This document shows, piece after piece, positions 25,357 to 34,515 of a stretch of DNA of 64,000 nucleotides (positions are counted from its first letter, which is position 1; every line of letters begins with the position of its first letter). The stretch is from Sphingomonas sp. R-74633 (lineage in GTDB: Bacteria; Pseudomonadota; Alphaproteobacteria; Sphingomonadales; Sphingomonadaceae), in contig NZ_JACCFG010000001.1 in assembly GCF_013416555.1 (NCBI RefSeq), positions 124,001-188,000 of the forward strand, in the 5' to 3' direction. Made by a program: the position numbers and the translations under genes. Below the pieces are notes generated by a model that had not been told where the DNA came from, ran no database searches, and saw nothing but the letters and a program-made list of their open reading frames with translations.

Positions 25357-26280
25357 CTAGTCGCCCCGCGTGACGGGCCTTGCGCGAAGCTGGACCTCAA
25401 GGCTGCGAAGCATCACAGCCCATACGATCTTGCGGATCGTCTCGATCCTCGCAGCGACCATGGTGCTGTCGTCCGACAGCACGGCATAGCGTTCGGGCAA
25501 GGCAAGCGTGGCCTGCTTGAAATAGTCCATATCGGGCTGCGGCGGACCAAACACGCCATCGGCCGCGCCCAACCCCGCGATATGCAACGCCACGCAATTG
25601 TCCATCCGCTGCCAATCCGGCTTGGCTTGCGTCTCGGCGATGCAGGTTCGCGCCTCCGTGGCGGCCGCTGCGCCGTCGCGGGCGGAAAGCGCGAGAAGGT
25701 TCTTGGCCGTGGTCGCGGTGCCGGCCTCATCCACCGGCGGCGGCGCTGTGTCGACTACCGGGCCGGACGGCGCCGCCGCATAAGCACGCGGCGTATCGAG
25801 CCCGAGAAAACGGCGGGCATTGGTGCGCATGCGTGAGATCGATGGATCGGTGACGATCCCATAGGCGGCGCGCTGCACCGGCGCGGGGAGGGCGATGTCG
25901 CTGTCGACGGCGAGGAACGCCACGCAGCCCATCAGTGCAGCGGTTATCCCCGCCAGGGCGAAGATGCGTAAGCGCCGGCCGCGCCGTCGTGGTGCCGGCA
26001 CCGGCCGCGGAGGGCTGGGCGCAGGCCTGGCCCAGGGATGGCGCGGGGGCGTCGGCATGACCGCCACGCTGCGGTCATAGGCCCTGCGTGCCTCGGGTGT
26101 CATGAGCAGTTTGAAAGCGGCATTGATCCTGGCGGCAGTTTCCGCGGCGTCGGCAGCGGCGCTCGAATCGGGATGATGTTTGCGGATCAGCGCCTTCCAG
26201 GCGGCGCGGATCACGACATCGTCCGCCTTGCGGCTGAGGCCGAGAACCTCATAGGGATCGATGTCGCCCGGGCCCGGCAT
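25357..26280 (-). CDS. J-domain protein with one membrane helix
   Basis: 307 residues. Residues 7 to about 70 form a J-domain (DPYEVLGLSRKADD, with the HPD motif in RKHHPDSS) that should stimulate a DnaK partner. A Pro/Arg-rich linker follows, then one hydrophobic helix (about residues 106-126) and a C-terminal domain of about 175 residues that I do not recognise, with two cysteines. The topology suggests the J-domain faces the cytoplasm and the tail the periplasm. Not DnaJ itself: no Gly/Phe region or zinc cysteines. Confidence 0.8.
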   Translation of the reverse strand: MPGPGDIDPYEVLGLSRKADDVVIRAAWKALIRKHHPDSSAAADAAETAARINAAFKLLMTPEARRAYDRSVAVMPTPPRHPWARPAPSPPRPVPAPRRRGRRLRIFALAGITAALMGCVAFLAVDSDIALPAPVQRAAYGIVTDPSISRMRTNARRFLGLDTPRAYAAAPSGPVVDTAPPPVDEAGTATTAKNLLALSARDGAAAATEARTCIAETQAKPDWQRMDNCVALHIAGLGAADGVFGPPQPDMDYFKQATLALPERYAVLSDDSTMVAARIETIRKIVWAVMLRSLEVQLRARPVTRGD

Positions 26281-26327
26281 GACGCAGTGTCTATCAGCGG
26301 GGCCGGGGCCGCGAAAGAGCGCTGCGC

Positions 26328-27674
26328 TCAGGCGCGGACGATATTGTCCGATATGACGCCGGCGCGGGCGCAGGCGTTGCGGGTGTCGACGATCAGCTTC
26401 GCCGACGCCGCGAGGCCGGCATAGTCGACCGCGTCGTGATCAGTGGCGATCAGCACCGCGTCGTACTTGGCGACCTCCGTCTCGTCCCACGCCACGCCGT
26501 TGCGGAAGTTGAGCGTCGGATGCTCGCGGGTATTGTCGATCTGGGCGACGTGCGGATCGTGGAAATCGGCGATGGCGCCGCGCGCCTCGATCATCTCCAT
26601 CAGGCGGAGCGACGGGCTTTCGCGGATGTCCTCGACATTCTTCTTGTAGGCGACGCCCATCACCAGGATGCGCGCCCCGCGCAGGCCGCGGCCGAAGCGG
26701 GCGTCCATCGTGTCGGCGAGGACCCGGACGACATGCTGCGGCATGTCCGCGTTGATCTGGCCGGCCAGCTCGATGAACTTGGTGTGCTGGTTATATTCGC
26801 GCGCCTTCCAGGTGAGGTAGAAGGGGTCGATCGGGATGCAGTGCCCGCCCAGGCCCGGGCCCGGATAGAAGGGCATGAAGCCGAACGGCTTGGACTTGGC
26901 CGCATCGATCACTTCCCACACGTCGATGTCCATCGCAGTGAAGATGAGCTTGAGCTCGTTGACCAGCGCGATGTTGACGGCGCGGAACACATTCTCGGTG
27001 ATCTTCACCGCTTCGGCGGTGGCGGCCGATGAGACCTGGATCGCCTGGGGCACGATATGGCGATAGAGCGCGAGCGCCAGGTCTGCCGAGACGGTGTCGT
27101 CGGCGCCGACGACCTTGGGGATCTTGGTGGTCGAGAAGGTCGGGTTGCCGGGGTCTTCGCGCTCGGGCGAATAGGCGAGGAAGAAGTCCTTGCCGGCGAT
27201 CAGCCCCTCGGCCTCGAGGATCGGCTGCATCACTTCCTTCGTCGTGCCCGGATAGGTGGTCGATTCGAGGATGATCAGCTGGCCGCGGCGCAGCGTCTTG
27301 GCGATCGCGCGGGTCGTGCTCTCGACATATTTCAGGTCGGGCTCGAGATGGCGGGTGAGCGGGGTGGGGACGCAGATCAGCACCACATCGGCCTCGCCCA
27401 GCCGGCCGAGATCGGCGGTGGCGCGCAGCTTCTCGTTCTCGACCAGCGGTGCGATGCGCGCGGCATCGATATGCTTGATGTAGCTCTCACCGGCTTCGAG
27501 CGCGTCGATCTTGGCCTGATCAACGTCGAAGGCGAGGACCGGGCAACCGGCTTCGCCAAAGGCAACTGCGAGAGGCAGGCCGACATAGCCCATGCCGACC
27601 AGGCCGATGATCGCCGTGCCGCCCTCGATCCGTGCCTGAAGCTTGAGGCCGTGGGCGGGCCATTCGATGCTCAT
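26328..27674 (-). CDS. UDP-sugar 6-dehydrogenase, WbpA/TviB-like
   Basis: 448 residues: GLVGMGYVGLPLA (NAD site), PTPLTRHLEPDLKYVEST, ESTTYPGTTKEV and the catalytic cysteine in GPGLGGHCIPIDPFYL. The form is that of UDP-GlcNAc 6-dehydrogenases (WbpA) and TviB-like enzymes rather than classical UDP-glucose dehydrogenase. It oxidises C6 of a UDP-hexose to the acid. The upstream gene on the same strand is a UDP-glucuronate-type epimerase 55 bases away, so the two would give a galacto-configured UDP-uronic acid. Whether the substrate is UDP-Glc or UDP-GlcNAc is open. Confidence 0.88.
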   Translation of the reverse strand: MSIEWPAHGLKLQARIEGGTAIIGLVGMGYVGLPLAVAFGEAGCPVLAFDVDQAKIDALEAGESYIKHIDAARIAPLVENEKLRATADLGRLGEADVVLICVPTPLTRHLEPDLKYVESTTRAIAKTLRRGQLIILESTTYPGTTKEVMQPILEAEGLIAGKDFFLAYSPEREDPGNPTFSTTKIPKVVGADDTVSADLALALYRHIVPQAIQVSSAATAEAVKITENVFRAVNIALVNELKLIFTAMDIDVWEVIDAAKSKPFGFMPFYPGPGLGGHCIPIDPFYLTWKAREYNQHTKFIELAGQINADMPQHVVRVLADTMDARFGRGLRGARILVMGVAYKKNVEDIRESPSLRLMEMIEARGAIADFHDPHVAQIDNTREHPTLNFRNGVAWDETEVAKYDAVLIATDHDAVDYAGLAASAKLIVDTRNACARAGVISDNIVRA

Positions 27675-27729
27675 AGAAACCCCATTACCGGTGAAACACG
27701 CTCTCGCGCGTCATGCCGGATCAGGGGTT

Positions 27730-28731
27730 TCAGTTTCGATAATGCGCCAGATACCAATCGATGAAGGCGGGCACGCCGGCGCTGGGCGGGGTGGTGGGCG
27801 CATAGCCGGTGAGCGCCTTGAGCAGCGCGGAGCTGGCCTCGGTGGCGGGCACGTCGCCTTGCTGCATCGGCAGGAAGTTCTTGATCGCTTCCTTGCCGAG
27901 CGCACGCTCGATCTCGCCGATATAGTCCATCAGTTGGGTCTGCTGGCCGGCGCCGATATTGACGACGCGGAAGGGCGCGACGGGGGAGAGGCTGTCGCCT
28001 TCCACCGGCGTGTCACCGGGGACCGCGTCGGTCAGGCGGACGATCGATTCGGCGAGGTCCTCCACATAGGTGAAGTCGCGGACCATGTTGCCGTTGTTGT
28101 AGACGTCGATCGGCTCGCCCGCGAGCGTCGCCTTGGTGAACTTGAACAGCGCCATGTCCGGCCGGCCCCAGGGGCCATAGACCGTGAAGAAGCGGAAGAA
28201 GGTCATCGGCGTCTTGAAGAGATGCGCGTAGCTGTGGCCCATCAGCTCGGTCGCGCCCTTGGTGGCGGCGTAGAAGCTCAAGGGCGTGGCGGTGCGCTGC
28301 GTCTCGGTGAATGGCATGTCCGTATTGGCGCCGTAGACCGAGCTGGTCGAGGCGGCGAGCAGGTGCCCGGTCTTGTGGCGGCGGGCCAGCTCGAGCACAT
28401 TGAAGGTGCCGATCAGGTTGGCCGCGACATAGGATTCCGGGCTGTCGATCGAGTGGCGCACGCCGGCCTGCGCGGCGAGGTGGATCACTATGTCGGGCTG
28501 GAATTCAGCCCATTCTGCACCAAAGGCCTCCATGTCGTCGATCGAAACGCGGGCGACGCGGAAGTTCGGATGGTTCGACAGTATGTCGTTGCGCGCTTCC
28601 TTGAGTGCCACGTCGTAGTAGGCGCTGAAATTGTCCACGCCGAGCACGGTGGCGCCGCGCTGGATCAGCTTGCTGGCGGTGTGGAAGCCGATGAAGCCGG
28701 CGGAGCCGGTGACAAGGACGCGCTTGGTCAT
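27730..28731 (-). CDS. UDP-glucuronate 4-epimerase-like SDR (CapI type)
   Basis: 333 residues of the extended SDR family: TGSAGFIGFHTASKL at the N-terminus, the VDNFSAYYDVALKEAR segment typical of UDP-glucuronate epimerases, catalytic SFYAATK (Tyr-x3-Lys), and FFTVYGPWGRPDMALFKF. It inverts C4 of a UDP-hexuronate, normally UDP-GlcA to UDP-GalA. It is first in a two-gene unit with the dehydrogenase. Confidence 0.9.
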   Translation of the reverse strand: MTKRVLVTGSAGFIGFHTASKLIQRGATVLGVDNFSAYYDVALKEARNDILSNHPNFRVARVSIDDMEAFGAEWAEFQPDIVIHLAAQAGVRHSIDSPESYVAANLIGTFNVLELARRHKTGHLLAASTSSVYGANTDMPFTETQRTATPLSFYAATKGATELMGHSYAHLFKTPMTFFRFFTVYGPWGRPDMALFKFTKATLAGEPIDVYNNGNMVRDFTYVEDLAESIVRLTDAVPGDTPVEGDSLSPVAPFRVVNIGAGQQTQLMDYIGEIERALGKEAIKNFLPMQQGDVPATEASSALLKALTGYAPTTPPSAGVPAFIDWYLAHYRN

Positions 28732-28933
28732 AGCGCGGGCGATACGGATGTACGGCTTTCAAGTCCACCATGGCTCGGCGGGGCTTCCCGGCGCGGAAGC
28801 GAGTAGCGTTCAGCATAGAGGCGGACCCGAATCGGGTAGATAAAGTCAATTCATGTCATTGCGAAGTCACGGGAAAAAGGTAGGGTGTTTGTCACGGCGG
28901 CGTCTTCGGCTCGCGAAGAATGGTGGGGATGCG

Positions 28934-29656
28934 ATGCTCGGATATCTACGAACGCTAGCAATCCTGGCAATCCCGGCGGTTGCACTATGCGCCGACAACA
29001 TCGCTCGGTCTGCCGATGCTCCGACGATGACGATCGAATCGGGCAACGGGCAGACGGTGGATCAGAATCGTGATATCGGGCTTCCGTTCCGGGTCAGGCT
29101 TACCAATGCAGCAGGTCAGCCCGACCAGAATGTCGGTGTCACTTTCACTGCAACGCGCAACAACGGCCTCAATGCCCCCGAACTGGTCGCGACGAGCACG
29201 GCAGGGACGGCAACCTGGGTGCCAGGCGCGTTCCGCAATCCGGGCGCCTATACGATTACCGCATCGGCAGCGGGCTACAATTCGGTGAGCTTCACGGTGA
29301 CGGTGAACGACACGCCGAACGATTATGACGGGAACTATTACTGCACGACCTATCAGGGCCGTGATTCAACCCCTGGCGAGTCGCCGTCGATCGGGTCGCA
29401 CGAGTTCACGATCTTGAACAATGCGCTCGTAGCGCGCGACCCGCTACTCTATCATGACTTTACCGGGACCTATGATCCCGCTGCGCACACGGTCGTTGGC
29501 TATATCGGGAGCGGGCTCTACGGCGTCGCGTTCAATCGGAGCCCGATCGTCATCGATGAAGAGGGGACGGCGCGGCTGACCGGCAGTTTTACGATTGCCC
29601 AGCAGGATGGCGGACTTCAGCCCCGACCGCGCGACTGGCGCTGCACCCGTCGGTGA
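28934..29656 (+). CDS. Exported Ig-like (Big_1-type) domain protein
   Basis: 240 residues from the ATG at 28934 with a GGTGGGG ribosome site. A signal peptide covers about residues 1-22; VALC is a poor lipobox, so ordinary cleavage is more likely. Residues about 30-120 resemble a bacterial Ig-like domain (RVRLTNAAGQPDQNVGVTFT, followed by a GTATWVPGAFRNPGAYTIT strand pair). The C-terminal half has YYC and WRC cysteines likely to form a disulfide. The next gene encodes a paralogue. The function is unknown; a surface or adhesive role is a guess. Confidence 0.72.
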   Translation: MLGYLRTLAILAIPAVALCADNIARSADAPTMTIESGNGQTVDQNRDIGLPFRVRLTNAAGQPDQNVGVTFTATRNNGLNAPELVATSTAGTATWVPGAFRNPGAYTITASAAGYNSVSFTVTVNDTPNDYDGNYYCTTYQGRDSTPGESPSIGSHEFTILNNALVARDPLLYHDFTGTYDPAAHTVVGYIGSGLYGVAFNRSPIVIDEEGTARLTGSFTIAQQDGGLQPRPRDWRCTRR

Positions 29657-29700
29657 CTGGGCGATGCTCGCCTCGACCCATAAGAATACAAGGTGCCTCA

Positions 29701-30486
29701 ATGTCTCGTGCCGCTGGTTTCGCTTTCGGTTTGATTGCCCTGACATTGGTTGCCGGTTGCGGCAGCGGCAGCGGCAGCGGCAGCTCCACGCCCGCGCCTA
29801 CGCCTACGCCTACGCCAACTCCCACCCCGACGCCGACTCCCACGCCAACTTCCTCGAGTGGGTCGATTCGCGTCGAATCCGGCGATGCGCAAAGCGTCGA
29901 TCAAGGCAACATGCTTGCGCGGCCGCTACAGGTACGGCTCACCACCGCGGACGGTGCCATTGCGTCGAATGTGTTGGTGACGTTCACCGGGTTTCGGAAT
30001 GCAGGGCTGAACATGCCCGACCAAGTACGTACAGACGCGTCGGGGATCGCCACCTGGATGCCTGGCTATTTCAGTCGGCCCGGCATTTTCGCGATCACGG
30101 TGTCTGCCAGGGAATATGGTACGGTAAAGTTCAAGGTCGCCGTTGCCGATACTTCAAATCCGTATGATGGCTATTATCATTGCCGTACGGTAAGTACCAT
30201 ATATCCGGATTACTTCAAGATTGCGATCAAGAGCAGTCAAGTTGCTACGATGACTGATGTTCCCGTGCTGTACAGCACTCCTCTAACGATGGTGACTGCA
30301 AGCCTGATGCCAGGGACGGACGTCCTGCGCTTCACGCTCGGCAACTCGACGGGAACGATGGAAGGCAGCGCGCACATCATCATCGATTCGCAAGGCACGG
30401 CGCGGCCCTTCGGCTATTATGTGATGCATCGGAACAGCAACGGGGCACTTATGGATGCTGGATCCTGGGCCTGCCTGCGCGACTGA
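29701..30486 (+). CDS. Lipoprotein paralogue with Gly-Ser and Pro-Thr linkers and Ig-like domain
   Basis: 261 residues from the ATG at 29701 (AAGGTG ribosome site). The signal peptide ends in LVAGC, a good lipobox. GSGSGSGS and a Pro-Thr linker of about 20 residues follow. The rest repeats the preceding gene: VESGDAQSVDQGN, a VRLT..DGAIASNVLVTFTG strand pair, ATWMPGYFSRPGIFAITV, YDGYYHC and a final SWACLRD. So the pair is a tandem duplication in which one copy is lipid-anchored and the other is not. The middle part (about codons 150-190) is AT-richer than the flanks. Confidence 0.75.
   Translation: MSRAAGFAFGLIALTLVAGCGSGSGSGSSTPAPTPTPTPTPTPTPTPTPTSSSGSIRVESGDAQSVDQGNMLARPLQVRLTTADGAIASNVLVTFTGFRNAGLNMPDQVRTDASGIATWMPGYFSRPGIFAITVSAREYGTVKFKVAVADTSNPYDGYYHCRTVSTIYPDYFKIAIKSSQVATMTDVPVLYSTPLTMVTASLMPGTDVLRFTLGNSTGTMEGSAHIIIDSQGTARPFGYYVMHRNSNGALMDAGSWACLRD
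29758..29853 (+). repeat. Gly-Ser then Pro-Thr coding hexamer repeats
   Basis: Four GGCAGC units (29761-29784) are followed by about ten near-repeats of ACGCCN (29788-29853). They encode the linker of the lipoprotein and are comparable with the linkers at 21.7 kb and 42.7 kb. Confidence 0.8.
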
Positions 30487-30498
30487 CGCGACTTCAGG

Positions 30499-31269
30499 CT
30501 AGGGCGTTGCCGGCCCGGCGCAGGCCGGGCAGCCGGGATCCTTGGGGAGCGTGAGCGTGCGGAAGCGGAAGGCGAGCGCATCGACGAGGAGGAGCTTGCC
30601 TGCCGGGTCCTCGCCAAAAGGCGCGATTGCGCGAATGGCTTCCAGGGCGGCGAGGCTGCCCATCACGCCGGTGAGTGCGCCGAGCACGCCCTGTTCGGCG
30701 CAACTGATGCCGGGGCGCTCGGGGTCATGGCCGACGAAGCAGTGATAGCAGGGCTTTTCCGCCTCCCAGCCGCGGAACACGCCGAGCTGGCCTTCGAACT
30801 CGGAGACGGCGGCGGAGACCAGGGGGATGCGGTGGCGCTGGCACGCGTCGGCGACGAGCAGGCGGGTGGCGAAATTGTCGCAGCCGTCGAGGATCACATT
30901 CGGCTGGAACTGCGCGATCAGCGCGTCGGCACTGCGGGCATCGATCCGCTGCTCGAATCCGGTGAAGGTCACTTCGGGGTTTAGCGCGGTGACGCGGGCG
31001 CAAGCGGCCTCGACCTTGGGCCGGCCAACATCGCCGGTGGCGTAGAGCGTCTGGCGCTGGAGGTTGGAGAGCGAGACCTGGTCGTCATCGACCCCGCCGA
31101 GCGTGCCGATCCCGGCGGCCGCGAGATATTCGATCGCAGGCGAGCCGATCCCGCCCGCGCCGATCACCAGCACCCGCGCGGCCTTGAGCCGCATCTGCCC
31201 GCCGCCGCCAATCTCGCGCAGCACGATGTGGCGGGCGTAGCGCTCCAGCTCCGCGTCGGAGAGGGTCAT
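30499..31269 (-). CDS. moeB: ThiF/MoeB-type sulfur-carrier adenylyltransferase
   Basis: 256 residues from the ATG at 31269, which overlaps the previous stop as ATGA. RYARHIVLREIGGGGQ and VIGAGGIGSPAIEYLAAAGIG form the ATP site; DGCDNFATR is the conserved adenylation segment. CYHC and the final CPAC supply two pairs of zinc cysteines. It activates the C-terminal glycine of a MoaD- or ThiS-like carrier. No moaD or thiS is visible here, so the choice between molybdopterin and thiamine is open. It is the last gene of the long operon. Confidence 0.88.
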   Translation of the reverse strand: MTLSDAELERYARHIVLREIGGGGQMRLKAARVLVIGAGGIGSPAIEYLAAAGIGTLGGVDDDQVSLSNLQRQTLYATGDVGRPKVEAACARVTALNPEVTFTGFEQRIDARSADALIAQFQPNVILDGCDNFATRLLVADACQRHRIPLVSAAVSEFEGQLGVFRGWEAEKPCYHCFVGHDPERPGISCAEQGVLGALTGVMGSLAALEAIRAIAPFGEDPAGKLLLVDALAFRFRTLTLPKDPGCPACAGPATP

Positions 31270-31631
31270 TGCGTCCAGGTGAAGGTGAGCGTGGTGCGAT
31301 ACCATTGCTCGGTCGCTCCCGGGCGCGGGAGCAGGTTACCGCGCGCCAGGCCGGGGACGAGAGCCGCGGCATATTGCTCGACCGAGGGGCAGTTGATCGC
31401 GCGGGGGACCGAGGTGCGGACATTGCCGCTCTCGTCGATCAGCACCGCGACGGCGACGGCGATCTCGCCGGGCCTGGGCGTCGCGCATTTGCGCAGGCGC
31501 ACTTCGCGCTTCACGAAGCTCTGCATGTCCGGCGTGACGATCGGCGGCGCGCGCCACGGCAGAGGGGCCAGCGCGTCCCAGTCGATCGGCGCCGTCTGCA
31601 GCGCCGCGGCAAGGAGGAGGAGGCTGCTCAT
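31266..31631 (-). CDS. Small exported protein, TonB-C-like, unknown function
   Basis: 121 residues. A short hydrophobic N-terminus ([15 protein letters not shown]) looks like a signal peptide. The segment [33 protein letters not shown] resembles the TonB C-terminal fold, where a periplasmic domain has a similar beta-alpha pattern and a Cys near an NCP. ATGA overlaps on both sides bind it to dut and moeB. The role is unknown. Confidence 0.6.
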   Translation of the reverse strand: MSSLLLLAAALQTAPIDWDALAPLPWRAPPIVTPDMQSFVKREVRLRKCATPRPGEIAVAVAVLIDESGNVRTSVPRAINCPSVEQYAAALVPGLARGNLLPRPGATEQWYRTTLTFTWTQ

Positions 31632-32074
31632 CTGCCTGTCGAGCCGAAGCCTCCGCTGCCGCGCGCGGTATCGTCGAGCGATGCCACTTCCTCGAGATCG
31701 GCATGCTGGACCGGCGCGGGCACCAGCTGCGCGATACGGTCGCCGCGGGCGATCGGGAAGGGAGTGTCGCCGAGATTGGCGAGGATCACCTTCACTTCGC
31801 CGCGATAGTCGCTGTCGATCGTGCCGGGGGTGTTGAGGCAGGTGATGCCGTGCTTGAGCGCAAGGCCCGAGCGCGGGCGGACCTGGACTTCATAGCCGAG
31901 CGGGATCGCCATCGCGAAGCCGGTCGCCACCGCATGGCGCGCGCCGGGGGCGAGCACCAGGTCTTCTGCCGCGACCACGTCCATGCCGGCGGCGCCTTCG
32001 GTCGCATAAGCGGGGAGGGGCAGGCCCTCACCGTGCGGCAGGCGCTGAAGGGCAATGCGGATCGGTGCGAGCAT
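31628..32074 (-). CDS. dut: dUTP diphosphatase
   Basis: 148 residues with all five trimeric dUTPase motifs: [41 protein letters not shown] and the C-terminal arm [11 protein letters not shown]. It hydrolyses dUTP to dUMP. I chose the ATG at 32074, whose A overlaps the upstream stop (TGATG); a TTG one codon earlier is possible. Confidence 0.95.
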   Translation of the reverse strand: MLAPIRIALQRLPHGEGLPLPAYATEGAAGMDVVAAEDLVLAPGARHAVATGFAMAIPLGYEVQVRPRSGLALKHGITCLNTPGTIDSDYRGEVKVILANLGDTPFPIARGDRIAQLVPAPVQHADLEEVASLDDTARGSGGFGSTGR

Positions 32075-32880
32075 CAAGATTTTCCTGGCAGGGCGGCGGC
32101 AAGGCGCTGGAGCGCGGAGATCACTTCGGGATCGCCGAGCAGCTCATGGTCCTTGCCGGGGATGATACGGAAATCGGTGGCGATGCCGCGCAGCGACAGC
32201 GCCTCGGCATAGAGGCGCGAGAAGCGCAGCGGCGTGGTCTTGTCGTCGGCACCGACCAGCACCGCAGCACGCAGCGAGGGCAACATGCCGCCGACCAGCT
32301 TCACCGGATCGAGGCTGGTGACCGGTGCGTCCCAGAGCGGGGTCGGCGAGACGGTCTTCATGTGCTTGCGCCATTCGGGCAGCGCACAGGGGCAGGAGAC
32401 GAGGACGACACCGTCGACCAAGCCGGGATAGGTCGATGCCAGGTCCGCCGCGATCGCGGCGCCGCCCGAATGGCCGACGAGCACGGTGCGCGCCTGGCCA
32501 TAGCGGTGCTGGAGGTGGCGGATCGTCTCGGCGACGGTGGCAATGCGGTCGGCGGTGTAATTGTCGCCGGTAGTCTGGCCGCGCTCGCCGGGCGAGCGAT
32601 GGCCCTGCGGGTCCTCATAGCCGGGGCGGAGCAGCGCGACGGCGATGCTCTGCGGCACGGCGTCGGAGGCGGCTCGGGCAAAGGCGTAGTGATAGTCGGG
32701 CTTGGCGAAGGGCGCGTCGCCGTGAAGCACGACGATCAGCGTGCGGACCTGCTTGGCAGGCGTGTTGCCGAAGCTCTGGGTATAAAGTCCGGGGGCGGGC
32801 GCGGGGCTTCCCGGGCCGGTCGCCGGCGTGCAGGCAGCAAGGGCGCCGCTGAGCACTAGCAATGCGAGGCTAGAGCGCAT
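32074..32880 (-). CDS. Alpha/beta-hydrolase lipoprotein
   Basis: 268 residues from the ATG at 32880. The signal peptide ends in GALAAC (Cys17), a lipobox. VVLHGD is the oxyanion segment, GHSGGA the nucleophile elbow, GADDKTTP the probable Asp and GKDHELL the catalytic His. It could be an esterase or peptidase in the periplasm; the substrate is not evident. It overlaps the coaBC end by 11 bases. An upstream in-frame start at 32982 would destroy the signal peptide. Confidence 0.8.
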   Translation of the reverse strand: MRSSLALLVLSGALAACTPATGPGSPAPAPGLYTQSFGNTPAKQVRTLIVVLHGDAPFAKPDYHYAFARAASDAVPQSIAVALLRPGYEDPQGHRSPGERGQTTGDNYTADRIATVAETIRHLQHRYGQARTVLVGHSGGAAIAADLASTYPGLVDGVVLVSCPCALPEWRKHMKTVSPTPLWDAPVTSLDPVKLVGGMLPSLRAAVLVGADDKTTPLRFSRLYAEALSLRGIATDFRIIPGKDHELLGDPEVISALQRLAAALPGKS

Positions 32881-34057
32881 CGGCGATACGTGCAGCGAGC
32901 CGGCGGGCGACTTCGTCCTTGGGCAGGCGTTCCCAGCTTTCGACACCATCTGCGGTGACGATATGAACGGCATTGGCTTCACCGCCCATCACATCGCCCG
33001 AAACATCGTTGGCGACAATCCAGTCTGCGCCCTTGCGAGTCCTTTTCGCGGTGGCGTGATCGATGACGTGCTCGGTTTCTGCCGCAAAGCCGATAACGAG
33101 TCCCGGCCGGCGCGGGCTGGCCGCGAGCATGGCGAGGATGTCGGGGTTTTCGGAAAGCGTGAGCGAGGGGGGCGTGCCGGCCTGCTTCTTGAGCTTCTGG
33201 TCGGCCCGTTCGGCATGCCAGTCGCCGACCGCGGCGACCATCACCGCGGCATCGGCGGGGAGTGCCTGGGCGACGGCATTGGCCATGTCCTGCGCGGTCT
33301 CGACATCGATGCGGGTGACGCCCGGGGGCGTGGCGAGCGTGACGGGGCCGGAGACCAGCGTGACCTTTGCCCCGAGGGCCGCGAGCGCGCCGGCGATCGC
33401 ATAGCCCTGCTTCCCCGAGGAGCGGTTGGCGATGTAGCGGACGGGGTCGATCGGCTCATGGGTTGGGCCGGCGGTGACGAGGATGTGCTTGCCGGTGAGC
33501 TTGCCGGTGGCATCACCGGTCCCGCTGCCGAAATGGCGCTGGATCGCGGCGAGGATCGCCTCGGGCTCGGGCAGGCGGCCGGGACCGTATTCGCCGCAGG
33601 CCATCGGGCCTTCATCGGGCTCGAGCACCGTCACCCCGTCGCCGCGCAACGTGGCGACGTTGCGGCGGGTGGCGGCGTGCTGCCACATCCGCACATTCAT
33701 CGCCGGAGCGGCGAGCACGGGCTTGTCGGTGGCGAGCAGCAGCGTGGTGGCGAGATCGTCGGCGATGCCGGCGGCCATCTTGGCCATCAGATCGGCGGTG
33801 GCGGGCGCGACAACGACCAGGTCCGCTTCACGGCTCAATTGGATATGGCCCATCTCGGCCTCGTCCTTGAGGTCGAAGAGATTGGTGTAGACCTGGTTCT
33901 CGCTGAGCGCCGCGAGCGTCATCGGCGTGACGAAATGCTGGCCGCCGGCGGTGAGCACGCACTTCACTTCGATCCCGGCCTTGCGGCACAGGCGGATCAA
34001 CTCGCACGCCTTGTACGCCGCTATGCCGCCGCCGACGATCAGGAGGATCTTGTTCAT
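32870..34057 (-). CDS. coaBC: Bifunctional phosphopantothenoylcysteine decarboxylase / phosphopantothenate-cysteine ligase
   Basis: 395 residues from the ATG at 34057 (ATGA overlap with the upstream gene). The CoaC half has GGGIAAYKACELIR, the active-site His in MGHIQLS, PAMNVRMW and the flap cysteine in EGPMACGEYGPGR. The CoaB half starts with ILVTAGPTHEPIDPVRYIANRSSGKQG and contains the AAVGDW segment. It makes 4'-phosphopantetheine for coenzyme A. Full length. Confidence 0.95.
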   Translation of the reverse strand: MNKILLIVGGGIAAYKACELIRLCRKAGIEVKCVLTAGGQHFVTPMTLAALSENQVYTNLFDLKDEAEMGHIQLSREADLVVVAPATADLMAKMAAGIADDLATTLLLATDKPVLAAPAMNVRMWQHAATRRNVATLRGDGVTVLEPDEGPMACGEYGPGRLPEPEAILAAIQRHFGSGTGDATGKLTGKHILVTAGPTHEPIDPVRYIANRSSGKQGYAIAGALAALGAKVTLVSGPVTLATPPGVTRIDVETAQDMANAVAQALPADAAVMVAAVGDWHAERADQKLKKQAGTPPSLTLSENPDILAMLAASPRRPGLVIGFAAETEHVIDHATAKRTRKGADWIVANDVSGDVMGGEANAVHIVTADGVESWERLPKDEVARRLAARIADAL

Positions 34058-34515
34058 GCGTGCCAGGCTCCACGGCGCACGCGCCACGCGGTCAGCGCGC
34101 CGATCATGCTCGCGATGTAGAGATAGAGGGCCGGGAGCAGGTAGCTCCAGATTGTGATCTCCCACCGCTCGAATGGCTCTACCGCCATAAATCCCTCAAA
34201 CAGCAGGGCGATCGGAGTGGCCGCAGCGATCCCGAGCAGTAGCCAGACGTGGAGCGGCCTGGGGCCACGGCGCTCGGCAAAGCGAGCCAGAAGTACGAAG
34301 CACAGCGCGACAGCGGAGGCGATGGTCGCGGTGAGCATCGCGAACGGCAGGATGCCCGGGGACCAGTCCGCGAAGTCGAGGCCCTGCTCGGAGCTCAGGC
34401 CCCGCCACGCCTCTATCACGAGGGATAGCGTCGTACCGATCGCAAAGGGCACGAACGCGCCTACAATCCACGCCCGCGCCCAGCTGCCGCTGCGATTTAA
34501 AGCTGCGTCGCTCAC
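34054..34515 (-). CDS. Four-helix membrane protein, unknown function
   Basis: 153 residues with four hydrophobic segments (about residues 15-35, 55-78, 90-108 and 120-145). No known motif. The GTG start overlaps the upstream stop (GTGA) and its end overlaps coaBC, so it is a bona fide operon member. Confidence 0.65.
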   Translation of the reverse strand: MSDAALNRSGSWARAWIVGAFVPFAIGTTLSLVIEAWRGLSSEQGLDFADWSPGILPFAMLTATIASAVALCFVLLARFAERRGPRPLHVWLLLGIAAATPIALLFEGFMAVEPFERWEITIWSYLLPALYLYIASMIGALTAWRVRRGAWHA

